A stretch of DNA of 64,000 nt from positions 153,125 to 217,124 of the forward strand of contig CALXYL010000001.1 of assembly GCA_944392985.1 (NCBI GenBank), given 5' to 3'. Positions 43,602-53,517 of the stretch are shown one piece after another. Origin of the DNA: an uncultured Spirochaetaceae bacterium. Lineage in GTDB: Bacteria; Spirochaetota; Spirochaetia; Sphaerochaetales; Sphaerochaetaceae. The first letter of the stretch is position 1; every line of letters starts with the position of its first letter. The notes under the pieces were generated by a model. It saw only the letters and a program-made list of their open reading frames with translations. It did not search any database and was not told where the DNA came from. The position numbers and the translations under genes are program-made.

Positions 43602-44675
43602 GATCTGCGCCCTGAATCGCTTCATATCGAGGCCGGTTTCCCGCATATGCTCAAGGACGACGCTGCCCGATGCCTTCTCGATATCATCTGGAACCTTCTG
43701 CCCGGTAGTGAAGAAGAGCAGAGGGAGATCAGCCTTGTCGGCAAATGACAGTATATTCCCTATTGTCTCTGTCTCATCCAGCTTGGTAATTGCAATCGTC
43801 GACGGTGAGAAATCGGAGTAAGCAGCATACTGCTCCATGACATCCTCCTCCTTCATGCTGGCGGAGATGACAAGGACGAAATCAGTACGGTCCCTGTCAA
43901 GCATCGAAAGCATGCCGCGGAGCCTCACCTTCAGCTCCTTGTCCTTTGGCGATATCCCCATCGTATCGATGAACACATGATCCTTCCAGGAGAAGCGGTC
44001 CGCTGCCTTTATCAGCTCATCCTCGGCTCCAGCGGAGATGACAGGGATGGAAAGCGCGTTACCGAAAGCCTGTATCTGCTCAAACGCGCCCGTCCTGTAT
44101 GTATCAAGGGTTATGATCCCGACGCTCCTGTCATTGTGGCTATAGAGGTATGCAGCCTTTGCCAGAGTCGTTGTCTTTCCTGATCCAGTCGGTCCGATGA
44201 ACACGACGAAATGGCGTGGCTTCACCTGGCGTTCATAGTCGATGCGAACAGTGCTGGCAATCCGTTCAGCAAGCACCATCGGCGCATCAGGGCCATCCTC
44301 GATTCCATCGAGAAGCCTTGAACGCAGAGGATCGGTTATATGATTGGAGTCAAGTATCGCGGCCGCTTCCTTGCTGTAAGGCTTCTCCCTGTAGACCTCC
44401 GTATCCAGGCGCTCATCGCGCGAAAGGGTGTCAGGATCCGGCGTCCTTGCCTCCTTCTCGAACTCAGAGATATCCTTCTCGCTGGAATGCGTTGCATCAT
44501 GGGAAGGAGAAGCGAGATAACAGACGATCTCGCAGCGCTTCCTCTTCCTTGAGAGGAAACCTCCTCCCGTCGTGTAATCACGGCGAGAATGGATGCGTAT
44601 CCCATCACCGTACATCGCCCGGGCCTTCCGCTCCGCCTCATCATAGCTATCTGCAACAACTGTGTAATACTGCAT
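43590..44675 (-). CDS. flhF: FlhF-like SRP-family GTPase
   Basis: 361 aa. The N-terminal QYYTVVADSYDEAERKARAMYG resembles the FlhF basic domain. The SRP-type NG domain has GPTGSGKTTTLAK, DTYRTGAFEQIQAFG, DTMGISPKD in place of DTAGR, and TKLDE. FlhF positions the flagellum in motile bacteria, but no flagellar gene is present here. ATG 44675 lies 1 nt after the hslU stop; the longer frame is inside hslU. Its 3' end overlaps the PBP-remnant gene by 12 nt. FlhF, rather than FtsY, is favoured by the basic domain. Confidence 0.8.
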   Translation of the reverse strand: MQYYTVVADSYDEAERKARAMYGDGIRIHSRRDYTTGGGFLSRKRKRCEIVCYLASPSHDATHSSEKDISEFEKEARTPDPDTLSRDERLDTEVYREKPYSKEAAAILDSNHITDPLRSRLLDGIEDGPDAPMVLAERIASTVRIDYERQVKPRHFVVFIGPTGSGKTTTLAKAAYLYSHNDRSVGIITLDTYRTGAFEQIQAFGNALSIPVISAGAEDELIKAADRFSWKDHVFIDTMGISPKDKELKVRLRGMLSMLDRDRTDFVLVISASMKEEDVMEQYAAYSDFSPSTIAITKLDETETIGNILSFADKADLPLLFFTTGQKVPDDIEKASGSVVLEHMRETGLDMKRFRAQISLQ

Positions 44676-44676
44676 A

Positions 44677-46029
44677 TCAGAGAATATACTTCGAGAGGTC
44701 CTGATCCTCCGCAATGTCCTTGAGCCTTTCCTTGACGTATCCTTCAGTGATCTCCACCGTCTGTCCGCTGATCTCGTCAGCAGAGAACGCAAGCTCCTCA
44801 AGCAGCTTCTCCATCACGGTATAAAGACGCCTTGCCCCGATATTATCATTCGTCTGGTTCACATCGGAGGCAATGCGCGCAATCTCGCGAAGCGCCTCAT
44901 CCTTGAAATCAACAGTGACGCCTTCGGTGGAAAGAAGTGCCTTGTACTGCTTCGTGATGGCATTCTGCGGCTCTGTGAGTATCCTGTAGAACTCATCAGC
45001 CGTAAGATCATGGAGCTCAACGCGCAGGGGGAATCTTCCCTGCAGCTCCGGAATCAGGTCAGATGGCTTGGACATCGAGAACGCACCAGCTGCGATGAAG
45101 AGTATATTCGTCGTGTCGATGACTCCCCACTTTGTCGAAACCTTGGATCCTTCGACAATCGGAAGGATATCCCGCTGCACACCCTCACGGGAAACATCGG
45201 AGTTTGAAGTGCTGTTATGCGATGCGACCTTATCGATCTCGTCAATGAAGATGATGCCCATCTCCTCTGCCCTGATCTTTGCTTCATCCACTGCCTTGTC
45301 AGGGTCGATCACCTTCTCAAGCTCCTCCTCCTCGATGATCTCCTTCGCCCTTCGGATCGTCACCTTCCTTGTCTTTCTGCCAGAGGAGGAGAACATGCTT
45401 CCAATGTTTGAAAGGGCGTTCTGAAGATCCTCCATATTGCCGGATGATCCCATCACCTCGAATCCAAACCGGGCTTTGGCATCAACAGGGATCTCGACCT
45501 CCTTCTCATTGAATACGCCGGAACGGAGCATTGATCTGAACTTCTCCCTCGTCTCTCCCACAGAGACATCCTCGCTGCCCTTAGTTGCCTCAATAGCAGG
45601 AAGAAGAAGATCCAGAAGCCTTTCCTCGACGCGATGCTCAACCTCATCATGACGCTGTGCGGCCATTTCCTCGCGGACCATGGCAATCGATGCCGCCATG
45701 AGATCGCGGACCATCGACTCCACATCACGCCCGACGTATCCGACCTCCGTATACTTGGTCGCCTCGACCTTGATGAACGGGGCATTGGCCAGCTTCGCTA
45801 TCCTGCGGGCAATCTCCGTCTTGCCGACTCCAGTCGGCCCGATCATAAGGATGTTCTTCGGTGTCACCTCATCCCTGATGCCCTCAGGAAGCTTCTTCCT
45901 GCGGACACGGTTGCGGATGGCAATGGCAATGGTGCGCTTCGCCTCCTCCTGTCCGACAATGTATTCATCCAGGCTCCTAACGATCTCGGAAGGAACCATA
46001 TCATCAAGACTCTTCTTATTCTCCAGCAT
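44677..46029 (-). CDS. hslU: HslU, ATPase subunit of the HslUV protease
   Basis: Unfolds substrates and feeds them into HslV. 450 aa with Walker [16 protein letters not shown], the I domain (about 110-240), Walker [12 protein letters not shown], sensor arginines and the C-terminal tail ending LSKYIL, which activates HslV. It overlaps hslV by 14 nt; order xerC-hslV-hslU is the same as in Bacillus. Confidence 0.96.
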   Translation of the reverse strand: MLENKKSLDDMVPSEIVRSLDEYIVGQEEAKRTIAIAIRNRVRRKKLPEGIRDEVTPKNILMIGPTGVGKTEIARRIAKLANAPFIKVEATKYTEVGYVGRDVESMVRDLMAASIAMVREEMAAQRHDEVEHRVEERLLDLLLPAIEATKGSEDVSVGETREKFRSMLRSGVFNEKEVEIPVDAKARFGFEVMGSSGNMEDLQNALSNIGSMFSSSGRKTRKVTIRRAKEIIEEEELEKVIDPDKAVDEAKIRAEEMGIIFIDEIDKVASHNSTSNSDVSREGVQRDILPIVEGSKVSTKWGVIDTTNILFIAAGAFSMSKPSDLIPELQGRFPLRVELHDLTADEFYRILTEPQNAITKQYKALLSTEGVTVDFKDEALREIARIASDVNQTNDNIGARRLYTVMEKLLEELAFSADEISGQTVEITEGYVKERLKDIAEDQDLSKYIL

Positions 46030-46567
46030 GCTGTACCTCAGTGATTATATTGTGATTGGTGTAGATGCAGATATCCGCCGCGATGGAGACGCTCTTCCTT
46101 GCGATCTCCTCAGCGCTCCATTCAACGCCTGCATCAAGATAAGCCCGCGCTGCTGCCAGCGCATAGCTGCCGCCGCTTCCGATTCCCATCGCGTCCCCTT
46201 CAGGATCAAGCACATCCCCCGTTCCTGTAATCATCAGGAGATGGCTGCCATCGGAGGTAAGCAGCATCGCATTGAGATTGCGCAGAGCGCGATCAGTCCT
46301 CCACTGCTTCGCAAGCTCCACTGCAGAACGGGTCAGATCCCCATTGAACTGCTTGAGCTTGCCTTCAAAGAGCTCGAAGAGCGTGAAAGCATCGGCTGTT
46401 GAGCCAGCAAAGCCGACAATGACCTTCCCATTGTAGATGCGCCGCACCTTGCGGCAGTTGCCCTTTATGACCATCCCGCCCTCGCCGGACGTAGCCTGGC
46501 CATCACCTGCAATCGCGACCTCTCCGCCCTTGCGGACTGCGCATATCGTCGTTCCGTGAATCTCCAT
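46016..46567 (-). CDS. hslV: HslV, peptidase subunit of the HslUV protease
   Basis: Threonine (or serine) peptidase ring, 183 aa. The mature N-terminus follows a short prefix MEIHG before [19 protein letters not shown]; a prefix of this kind is known in ClpQ/CodW. The [21 protein letters not shown] block is diagnostic. Two consecutive ATGs occur (46570, 46567); the second is better spaced from AGGAG. It overlaps the xerC stop. Confidence 0.94.
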   Translation of the reverse strand: MEIHGTTICAVRKGGEVAIAGDGQATSGEGGMVIKGNCRKVRRIYNGKVIVGFAGSTADAFTLFELFEGKLKQFNGDLTRSAVELAKQWRTDRALRNLNAMLLTSDGSHLLMITGTGDVLDPEGDAMGIGSGGSYALAAARAYLDAGVEWSAEEIARKSVSIAADICIYTNHNIITEVQHAGE

Positions 46568-47457
46568 CATTGCTCCTTCGCATGAGGATGAGTCTCATCG
46601 TAGACCTTCTTCAGACGGCTTCGAGAGACATGGGTATAGATCTGGGTCGTGGAGATGCTCTCATGCCCTAGCAGCTCCTGTACAAGACGGATGTCTGCAC
46701 CCCTGTCCATCAGATGCGTCGCAAAGGAATGCCTCAGCGTGTGAGGCGTGAACTCCTTTTGCCATCCCATGATGGCTCTATACCTATCAAAGATAATATG
46801 CGCGGAGCTGAAGGGCAACCGTCCACCCTTGTCCCCGACAAGAAAAGCCTTCTCTCCGCTTTTCCCGAGCTTCATGAGGTATTCATCGCGCTTTGAGATA
46901 TAGTCCCTCATCTCATCCGCTGTTGACACGGAGAAGAACACGAAGCGCTCCTTTCCTCCCTTTCCCATGATACGGATGCGGCGACGCTGGAACTCGATAT
47001 CATCAACGGAGACGGAAACAGCCTCCGAGATACGGCAGCCGGTATTGTAAATGAAGAGGAAGAGCATATGATCCCGCTCATCACTGAATGATGAGCGCGG
47101 CAGCTCCAGAAGGCTCCTCACCTCTTCCTCTGTCATGACAGATGGAAGCCTCCTTGCCTTCCGGCGCATCGAGATATCCCGGAATGGATCGCTTTCCACA
47201 ATCCCCTTCTTCTCCAGATAGCCATAGAACGTCCTCAGAGCAGTCAGCTTCCTCAGCACGGAGCGTTCCTCGAACTCATCCTCAAGGTATTCAGCATAGA
47301 GAGCTGCATCGTTGCGAGTGAATGAGACTGGGTCGAGATCCCTGTTCCTCATATAGCGCTGCCACTGCCCCAGATCATTGGAGTAGCTCTTGACCGTATT
47401 TTCAGAAAGCGCCCTCACTGTTGATATATATGAGATGAAGTCCTCTATCAGTCCCAT
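46567..47457 (-). CDS. xerC: tyrosine recombinase XerC
   Basis: 296-aa site-specific recombinase that resolves chromosome dimers at dif with a partner. An N-terminal SAM-like core-binding domain is followed by the catalytic residues Arg in [10 protein letters not shown], Lys in [19 protein letters not shown], the second His in [10 protein letters not shown] and the nucleophile Tyr in IYTH. Its position upstream of hslV matches codV/xerC in Bacillus. No dif site was recognised in the window. Confidence 0.92.
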   Translation of the reverse strand: MGLIEDFISYISTVRALSENTVKSYSNDLGQWQRYMRNRDLDPVSFTRNDAALYAEYLEDEFEERSVLRKLTALRTFYGYLEKKGIVESDPFRDISMRRKARRLPSVMTEEEVRSLLELPRSSFSDERDHMLFLFIYNTGCRISEAVSVSVDDIEFQRRRIRIMGKGGKERFVFFSVSTADEMRDYISKRDEYLMKLGKSGEKAFLVGDKGGRLPFSSAHIIFDRYRAIMGWQKEFTPHTLRHSFATHLMDRGADIRLVQELLGHESISTTQIYTHVSRSRLKKVYDETHPHAKEQ

Positions 47458-47488
47458 ACAGCGATTGTCCTCCGTTGGCCCTTCTGCG

Positions 47489-48205
47489 TCAACAAAGACT
47501 CATGAAGCCATACCGTGTTCCGAGGAAGAAGAAACGTCCTGCTGCACATGGATAGACAATATGGCTGGGAAAGGAAACAAATGAGGAGAAGGAGTCGGTG
47601 ACGGGACAGCCGGATAATGCGAGGCGGCGTGAGAGGGAATGTTCCAGGGCCGATCTCAGCAGAGCAATCTCCTTGCCATCATCAAGCATCGAGAAGATCG
47701 GATGCTGGCTGTCCGATACCTCATTGCCTGCCGCGAAGAGCGCCGATGAAGCAAGGTGCTGGGCAAGCATCAGGCAATCCCTCCTCCTCTCTCCATATGG
47801 GGAGAGCGCGACAACGCTTCCTCCTGTACGGAGTATCCTGGCCATGCGCTCCGGAAAACGCCTCCTGAAGTCAGCAAGTCCTGAAGTCGCGATGACGTGA
47901 AGCCTGCCACCACCGCACTCAGTGCCGCAGAGAACAGAGGACATGCCATCCCCATCGGCCTTCGTTATGACATCGATACGGGAAAGAGCCGCTTCAAAAG
48001 CAGAGACAAAAAACGATGATGCAATGGAGCGCGACATGCATGAAAACGATGCGAGAAGCACGCTTTTTCCTGCAGATGGAAGCCGGCCATGGAATATGAC
48101 AGGACTGTTTCCGATCATGAAGTATGAGGCGCCCAGTTCGATCTCAGAGCAGAATCCTGCCTTCTCTTCAGGCGGGCAGGAATCAAGAAACGCGTTCAGT
48201 TCCAT
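47489..48205 (-). CDS. degenerate DprA/Smf-like Rossmann protein
   Basis: 238 aa. No motif is textbook, but the layout follows DprA: SPVIFHG (34-40) at the family start, GGGRLHVIATSGLADFRRRF (98-117) where DprA has its VLGCGLDxxYP strand, and RILRTGGSVVALSPYGE (123-139) where it has AERIAExGALLSEYPPG. Absent are GSR and SGxARGID, which bind single-stranded DNA. It lies immediately upstream of xerC-hslVU, the conserved place of dprA-topA-xerC. Eleven cysteines are present, with no clear metal motif. DNA-binding competence is doubtful; a structural or regulatory leftover is possible. Confidence 0.55.
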   Translation of the reverse strand: MELNAFLDSCPPEEKAGFCSEIELGASYFMIGNSPVIFHGRLPSAGKSVLLASFSCMSRSIASSFFVSAFEAALSRIDVITKADGDGMSSVLCGTECGGGRLHVIATSGLADFRRRFPERMARILRTGGSVVALSPYGERRRDCLMLAQHLASSALFAAGNEVSDSQHPIFSMLDDGKEIALLRSALEHSLSRRLALSGCPVTDSFSSFVSFPSHIVYPCAAGRFFFLGTRYGFMSLC

Positions 48206-48210
48206 ATAAA

Positions 48211-49155
48211 CTAATGCGCTTCAGGTGTCTCCTCCTGTGAAGAACTGCCGCTCAGTGGTGAGTATTTGTCAAAGAAGGAAAGAAGGGAGGATGTATCGAG
48301 ATGTGTGTAGATCTGCGTCGTCCTGACATCGCTGTGGCCGAGCATCTCCTGCACCGAGCGGATATCAGCGCCATTCTCGATCATGTGGGAGGCGAATGAA
48401 TGCCTAAGCGTATGTATCGTTGCATCAAGGCCAAGGGTTTCTGTCGCCTCATGGAAGCGCTTATGCGCAGCCTGCCTGGTGATCCTCTCACCGCGGCGGT
48501 TGAGGAAAAGAGCTGTCTCCTTAGGCTTTTTCACGAGAAGAGGACGAACGGAAAGAAGATATGAATCAAGCGCCTCCCTTGCCCTTTCCCCTATGAACAC
48601 AAGGCGTTCCTTGTCTCTCTTCCCAATCACCGAGACCGTGCCTTCTTCCGCCCTGTACGATGAGACATCCAGTGCCACTGCCTCAGAGATCCTCATTCCT
48701 GATGAGTAGATCAGCTCAAACATCGTGTAATCACGGCGGGAAAGGATATCATCCTGGGGAAAGGATGAGAGAAGCGTGTCGACATCCTCTACGGATATCA
48801 CACGTGGAATGTGCTCCCTCTCTCTGGGCTTCTCGACAAGCGATGCCGGATTGCTCCCATCCCCATCACCCTTGGATAGCAGATAGCGGTAGAAGGCCCT
48901 GAGGGAGGAGAGGATCCGTCCTTCTGTACGTTCCCCTGCCCCCTCGCTCCTGCGGTGCACGAGATATGCTTCCACATCATCCGCACTCGTTGCATACAGG
49001 TCCCTGCCAGTTTCAATAAGGTACGAGACATAGCGCTCCGCTTCTGATGAATAGGCCTCCCTGGTTTTGTCAGAGAGGCGCCGCTGGTAGACAATATAGC
49101 GGGAGAACCCTTCAATCTCCTCCCTCAGCGAAGGAGGGAGATCATTCATCATCAT
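48211..49155 (-). CDS. xerD: tyrosine recombinase XerD
   Basis: 314-aa tyrosine recombinase, a second one within 1 kb of xerC. Core-binding domain YIVYQRRLSDKTREAYSSEA; catalytic Arg in SSGMRISEAV, Lys in [30 protein letters not shown] and IYTH. Three consecutive ATGs precede NDLPPSL; the first (49155) is taken. It overlaps the ftsZ 3' end. It is the expected XerC partner at dif; assignment as XerD rather than XerC rests on position and mutual comparison only. Confidence 0.85.
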   Translation of the reverse strand: MMMNDLPPSLREEIEGFSRYIVYQRRLSDKTREAYSSEAERYVSYLIETGRDLYATSADDVEAYLVHRRSEGAGERTEGRILSSLRAFYRYLLSKGDGDGSNPASLVEKPREREHIPRVISVEDVDTLLSSFPQDDILSRRDYTMFELIYSSGMRISEAVALDVSSYRAEEGTVSVIGKRDKERLVFIGERAREALDSYLLSVRPLLVKKPKETALFLNRRGERITRQAAHKRFHEATETLGLDATIHTLRHSFASHMIENGADIRSVQEMLGHSDVRTTQIYTHLDTSSLLSFFDKYSPLSGSSSQEETPEAH

Positions 49156-50392
49156 TGCGGGAATAGCGGAGAACGGCAGGTATCGAATAGTCGTTCTGGG
49201 CCGCATTCCTCTTGCCGAGCTGCTGCTGGAGATCCTGCCATCTGTTGACTGTTATAGTCGCGGGATCGGAAGGCTGCTTCTGGACCTGGGGCTTCACCTC
49301 GTTCTGGACAGGCGCTTCCTCCTTCCTTGCGCTCTCCTCCTTACGTCTCTCGCTTTCCTCAAGACGGCGGCGGAATACCTCAGCATCAGGATCGAACGCC
49401 GTCGATGCCTCCCTCTGTTCGAATCCCGTAGCGATCACTGTCACCTTGATCCTGTCGCCAAGAGCCTGGTTGTAGCTCTGTCCAGCGATGATCAATGCAT
49501 CTTCGGCACAGCTTTCGGTAATAACCTCAACAACATCCTGATACTCCTGGAGCGTCAGGTTATCACCGCCAGCAAGATTGACAAGCACGGACTTTGCACC
49601 GTCGATCGAGGCATTCTCAAGCAGAGGATTGGAGATAGCGAGCTTTGCGGCATCGACTGCCCTGTTCGCACCTTCTCCGAAGCCCAGCCCGATAAGGGCA
49701 TCCCCTTTGCCCTTCATGATCGTCTTGACATCAGCAAAGTCGATATTGATCTCACCAGGCTCTGTGATGAGATCGGAAATGCCCTGCACAGCCTGCAGGA
49801 GCGCGCTGTCAGCGATGAGGAAAGCCTGCTTGATCGGAGTATTCGCCTCGACGACCTTCAGAAGATGCTGGTTAGGTATGAGGATGAGCGTATCGACCTG
49901 TTTCCTCAGCCTTTCGATACCCTGCTGTGCAAGCACCAGCTTCTTCTTTCCCTCGAACGCGAAAGGCGTCGTGACTACAGCAACAGTCAAAGCTCCGAGG
50001 GACTTTGAGATCTCAGCTACAACAGCAGCAGCACCTGTTCCTGTGCCGCCGCCCATACCTGCAGTGATGAAAACCATATCAGAGTTCTCAAGCTCTGCCT
50101 TGATCTCCTCCTTGGACTCGAGAGCAGCCTTCTCCCCGACTTCAGGAACCCCTCCTGCTCCAAGGCCACCTGTCAGCTCCTTGCCGATGGCAATCCTCGT
50201 CTGCGCATTCGAGCGCTGGAGTGCCTGGACGTCGGTATTCAGGGCAACGAAGGAAACCTTCTTCAGCCCAGATGCAATCATGCGGTTGACGGCATTTCCA
50301 CCGCCTCCGCCTACTCCAACGACCTTGATGATAGTCGGCGCCGCCTCTCCACCCGCGGTCGCATCCTCGATATCAAAAATATCAAAATCCAT
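49142..50392 (-). CDS. ftsZ: cell division protein FtsZ
   Basis: Tubulin-like GTPase forming the Z ring. 416 aa with GGGGGNAVNRMI, the tubulin signature GMGGGTGTGAA, the T7 synergy loop NIDFADVK and a Gln/Glu-rich linker. The C-terminal peptide YSIPAVLRYSR binds FtsA. AAGGAG lies 5 nt ahead of ATG 50392. Follows ftsA by 9 nt. Confidence 0.97.
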   Translation of the reverse strand: MDFDIFDIEDATAGGEAAPTIIKVVGVGGGGGNAVNRMIASGLKKVSFVALNTDVQALQRSNAQTRIAIGKELTGGLGAGGVPEVGEKAALESKEEIKAELENSDMVFITAGMGGGTGTGAAAVVAEISKSLGALTVAVVTTPFAFEGKKKLVLAQQGIERLRKQVDTLILIPNQHLLKVVEANTPIKQAFLIADSALLQAVQGISDLITEPGEINIDFADVKTIMKGKGDALIGLGFGEGANRAVDAAKLAISNPLLENASIDGAKSVLVNLAGGDNLTLQEYQDVVEVITESCAEDALIIAGQSYNQALGDRIKVTVIATGFEQREASTAFDPDAEVFRRRLEESERRKEESARKEEAPVQNEVKPQVQKQPSDPATITVNRWQDLQQQLGKRNAAQNDYSIPAVLRYSRNDDE

Positions 50393-50401
50393 AAGCACTC
50401 C

Positions 50402-51634
50402 TTAGAAAAGCCTTCCGAAAAGATTCTTCACCTTTCCGCCGATGCCGCCTTTCTCCTTTCCTCCTCCTGGCATCGAGGAAACCTCCCTGTATTTCTTCGC
50501 CTCGATCTTCAGCAGACCGAGAAGCGTCGAATATCGTGGATCAATATAGAGCCTGTCCAAGCCGTTTATCGCTTCAGGGAACCCAATGCGCGCCGGCATA
50601 TGGAATATCTCCGCAGCCAGCTCAGGTGCTCCTGAAAGCAATGAGCCACCACCGACAAGGATGACGCCGGCTCCGAACGATCCGCTGACCTCATTCCTCT
50701 CAAGCTCAGCGCTGAGCATGCTGAATATCTCAGCCATGCGTGGCTCGATCAGCTTCGCAAGCTCCTTACGCGGAAGCCTTATTGAAGGCTTTCCACCGAC
50801 TGCCGGAGTAATGATCATCTCCTCCTGACCGACAGATGGGGTATGGCAGCATCCATCTGATATCTTGATTGACTCAGCGGCGGAACGTGGAAGCTGAAGC
50901 ATGTACGCGATATCACCAGTGACATTGTCACCACCGAGGGAGATAGCACCGGTATAGACGGGGGATCCACCGATGAATGCGATGGCATTCGTCATACCCG
51001 CCCCGATATCAATGACAAGAGCACCCATCTCCTTCTCGTCAGTGCCAAGAACAACCTCGCTGTCCGCAAGCGACTGGAGCACCATGCGCTGGACCTGAAG
51101 TCCGGATTTCTGCACGCACTTGCGCAGATTCTGGCAGATTGAGGATGAGCCGGTAACAAGCAGGACACGCGTATCCAGACGATGACCGAGCATATCGATA
51201 GGATCCTTGATGCCTGAACGCGAATCGACCTGGAAATCCTGTACGAGCGTATGGAGGATCTCTGTGTCCTGGGGAAGATCACGGGCCCTGGCAACATCAA
51301 TGGAGCGGCGGATATCCTCCCTCTTTATCTCCTGGTCACGGCTCTGGATACCGACAACACCGCTGCTTGTGATGCCGCGGATATGGTCTCCACCTACGCC
51401 GAGGATCACGGAGCTGACTTCGGTACCGGCCTGAAGCTCGGCATCTGAGATGACGGAATTGATCACCTTCAGCGTCTGCTCGATATTGACTATCGTACCG
51501 GACCTGACACCTTCGCTCGGGCGTTCTGAAATCGATTCGATCATCAGCTGCCCGTCCCTGGTGACAGATGCAATGACGCAGCGTGTCCAGCTCGTTCCTA
51601 TATCCAATCCTACAAGAGTCTTGTCCTGTGCCAT
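50402..51634 (-). CDS. ftsA: cell division protein FtsA
   Basis: Actin-like ATPase anchoring FtsZ to the membrane. 410 aa: phosphate 1 VGLDIGTSWTRCVI, SHS2 (1C) domain, phosphate 2 VIDIGAGMTNAIAF, adenosine motif GGGSLLSG, and a C-terminal amphipathic helix GKVKNLFGRLF for membrane binding. It is 2 nt after ftsQ and 9 nt before ftsZ. Confidence 0.96.
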   Translation of the reverse strand: MAQDKTLVGLDIGTSWTRCVIASVTRDGQLMIESISERPSEGVRSGTIVNIEQTLKVINSVISDAELQAGTEVSSVILGVGGDHIRGITSSGVVGIQSRDQEIKREDIRRSIDVARARDLPQDTEILHTLVQDFQVDSRSGIKDPIDMLGHRLDTRVLLVTGSSSICQNLRKCVQKSGLQVQRMVLQSLADSEVVLGTDEKEMGALVIDIGAGMTNAIAFIGGSPVYTGAISLGGDNVTGDIAYMLQLPRSAAESIKISDGCCHTPSVGQEEMIITPAVGGKPSIRLPRKELAKLIEPRMAEIFSMLSAELERNEVSGSFGAGVILVGGGSLLSGAPELAAEIFHMPARIGFPEAINGLDRLYIDPRYSTLLGLLKIEAKKYREVSSMPGGGKEKGGIGGKVKNLFGRLF

Positions 51635-51636
51635 AC

Positions 51637-52341
51637 CTACCCCCTGACCCTCATGAGCCTATCGTGGAAAAGCTCATATCCAACCGGAGAGGAAAAGGCA
51701 ATGCAACCTCTCGATGCATCAGCCCTTATAAGGCCGATGCTCTCTTCCAGCCTTTGAAGAGCTGCTTCCTCCATTACATCAATGGAGGCATTCAGCGGCT
51801 GTAGATACAGTGAGAGAATAGGATTGCCTTCCCCATTATTATTGACAGATTCAGACCATGTTATCAAGCTGACGGCCTCAGGCGGAAGGGCCGCGAGGGC
51901 TGAAGCGATGGAAAGGGCCTCATCCATCCCTGGATCCACCGCCGCCATGGGATAGAAACCATAGAGGGCGCCAGCATCCTCCATAGCCATACCAACGATT
52001 CCATCCCCATCGAAGAAATACGCTTCCTCTGCTGTAAGCAGAACAACTCCATCACTTGGGACAATGTCGACAGAGAGCGTCCCGCCATTATAGGAAATGG
52101 ATGCCTGATCAACATAGGCAAGATCCTCTAGAGCACGGATCATGCCTGATCTATCAAGGGAAGGAAGGAAAGTGCCTTCCGCATTTGCAAGCATGCGCGT
52201 AATAGACGCAGTCCGGAGTATCCCTGAAACGCGGATATCCTCAACAGGCATCACAGGAAGAGCGCGGATCGCGATGAAGGAGAGCGCCGCCACAGCAAGC
52301 AGGGAAGCAGCCGCTACAGATAGCTTCTCATGCCTTCTCAT
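51637..52341 (-). CDS. ftsQ: cell division protein FtsQ/DivIB
   Basis: 234-aa bitopic protein. A short basic cytoplasmic start, one membrane helix (about 8-28), and a POTRA domain beginning VEDIRVSGILRTASITRML that leads into the beta domain. FtsQ links FtsL/FtsB to the synthase complex. It overlaps ftsW by 14 nt and lies 2 nt before ftsA. Sequence identity to well-studied FtsQ is low, so the call depends on architecture and location. Confidence 0.82.
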   Translation of the reverse strand: MRRHEKLSVAAASLLAVAALSFIAIRALPVMPVEDIRVSGILRTASITRMLANAEGTFLPSLDRSGMIRALEDLAYVDQASISYNGGTLSVDIVPSDGVVLLTAEEAYFFDGDGIVGMAMEDAGALYGFYPMAAVDPGMDEALSIASALAALPPEAVSLITWSESVNNNGEGNPILSLYLQPLNASIDVMEEAALQRLEESIGLIRADASRGCIAFSSPVGYELFHDRLMRVRG

Positions 52342-53494
52342 TATGCTTCCTCCCTATGACATGGATCATCCGGTAAAGGACTGCGGAAGAAGCAACCGTG
52401 ATGGCCTCACCTGCCGGATCATAGCTGAAGAATGGCAGCATGATACCAGGAAATGGAAGGAGACCGCTTGCGTATCCCATGCTGAATGCGAATCTAAGCA
52501 CAATGAAGAGCGTCAGCCCAGCAACAACTGAAGCTACTGTATCATCGCCTTTCGCAAGTGCCCTTGAGACAGTCCTTGCGCCGAGGATTGCGATGAGTAT
52601 GAGCAGGAATGCAATGAGTATTGCCCCAAGGTATCCAAGCTCCTCGACGAATGAAGCGAATATGAATGAACTCTCAGGATTCTCAAGCACACCGAGCTTG
52701 TAAAGTCCGCCGCCAAGTCCTGTTCCAGTGATCCCACCATCGCGGATTGCTCCCAGGGATGCATAGAGCTCCTGATCATACAGGCTGCCATCGGCAACAG
52801 GATAGGAGGATGAAGCCACAGGTGAAAGCAGGATGGAGGGGAAGAGGAATGAAAGAGCAATGGCTATGGCAATCGATGCAACGAGGGATCCAAGGGGGAT
52901 CAGCACCCCCATACCCTTGATGCGGAGGATCACGGCCAGGGTAAGCGCCATCATAAGATACCAGCCAAGCCCTCCGGAGAAGAGGGTCAGAATCATCAGG
53001 ACAGCAGAAACTGCAGATGAGGAAAGAACGCTCCTTATTCCGATTCCTTCCCGATGCTCAAGCAGGGAGCCAAGCAGGAAGGGAAATGACAGGAAAGCCA
53101 CCATCGGCGCTGACACAAGGCGGTGGGATGCAATGACGATCACTCCTCCATCGGAAAGCGATGGGACAAGGGAAAGCACAAGCAGGAGCACCGAAAGAGG
53201 CAAGAGGACAATCCATATGCGGCGCATGGCCTTCATCGGCAGCAGATTGAGGATAAGCCCTGCACCAAGGCCCACAGCAGCTGCTATGAGATTGCGGAAG
53301 AAATACCAGTAATGCGGAAGGCCGCATGAAGATGCCTTCGCGTACGATGATGAATAGAGAACCGTCAGGCCGAGGAGCGCAATTATGAGGATCGTGCAGA
53401 GATAGGTAAACGGGGAAAGGGATCCTTCATCCCTTCCCATGCTCTCCGTTACGAATGGATAATCATCATAGCTTCGCTCTTCGCTCTTCGGCAT
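52328..53494 (-). CDS. ftsW: FtsW-like SEDS protein with lost catalytic motifs
   Basis: 388 aa, ten predicted membrane helices, clearly of the SEDS fold: YSSSYAKA, GLGGGLYKLGVL, FIFASFVEELGYLG and the final LLPFPGIMLPFFSYD. SEDS glycosyltransferases need the Asp in PExHTDFIFA; here ENPESSFIFA (271-280) is two residues shorter and has Ser in its place. The GxRRWI-FQPSE and QPDxGT blocks are also gone (SHRLVSAPMVAF, FSGGLGW). Polymerase activity is therefore doubtful. It may act as a scaffold in division. It overlaps ftsQ and follows the ftsL-like gene by 23 nt. Confidence 0.85.
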   Translation of the reverse strand: MPKSEERSYDDYPFVTESMGRDEGSLSPFTYLCTILIIALLGLTVLYSSSYAKASSCGLPHYWYFFRNLIAAAVGLGAGLILNLLPMKAMRRIWIVLLPLSVLLLVLSLVPSLSDGGVIVIASHRLVSAPMVAFLSFPFLLGSLLEHREGIGIRSVLSSSAVSAVLMILTLFSGGLGWYLMMALTLAVILRIKGMGVLIPLGSLVASIAIAIALSFLFPSILLSPVASSSYPVADGSLYDQELYASLGAIRDGGITGTGLGGGLYKLGVLENPESSFIFASFVEELGYLGAILIAFLLILIAILGARTVSRALAKGDDTVASVVAGLTLFIVLRFAFSMGYASGLLPFPGIMLPFFSYDPAGEAITVASSAVLYRMIHVIGRKHNEKA

Positions 53495-53517
53495 AACAGG
53501 ATTATATCCGAGAGCGC

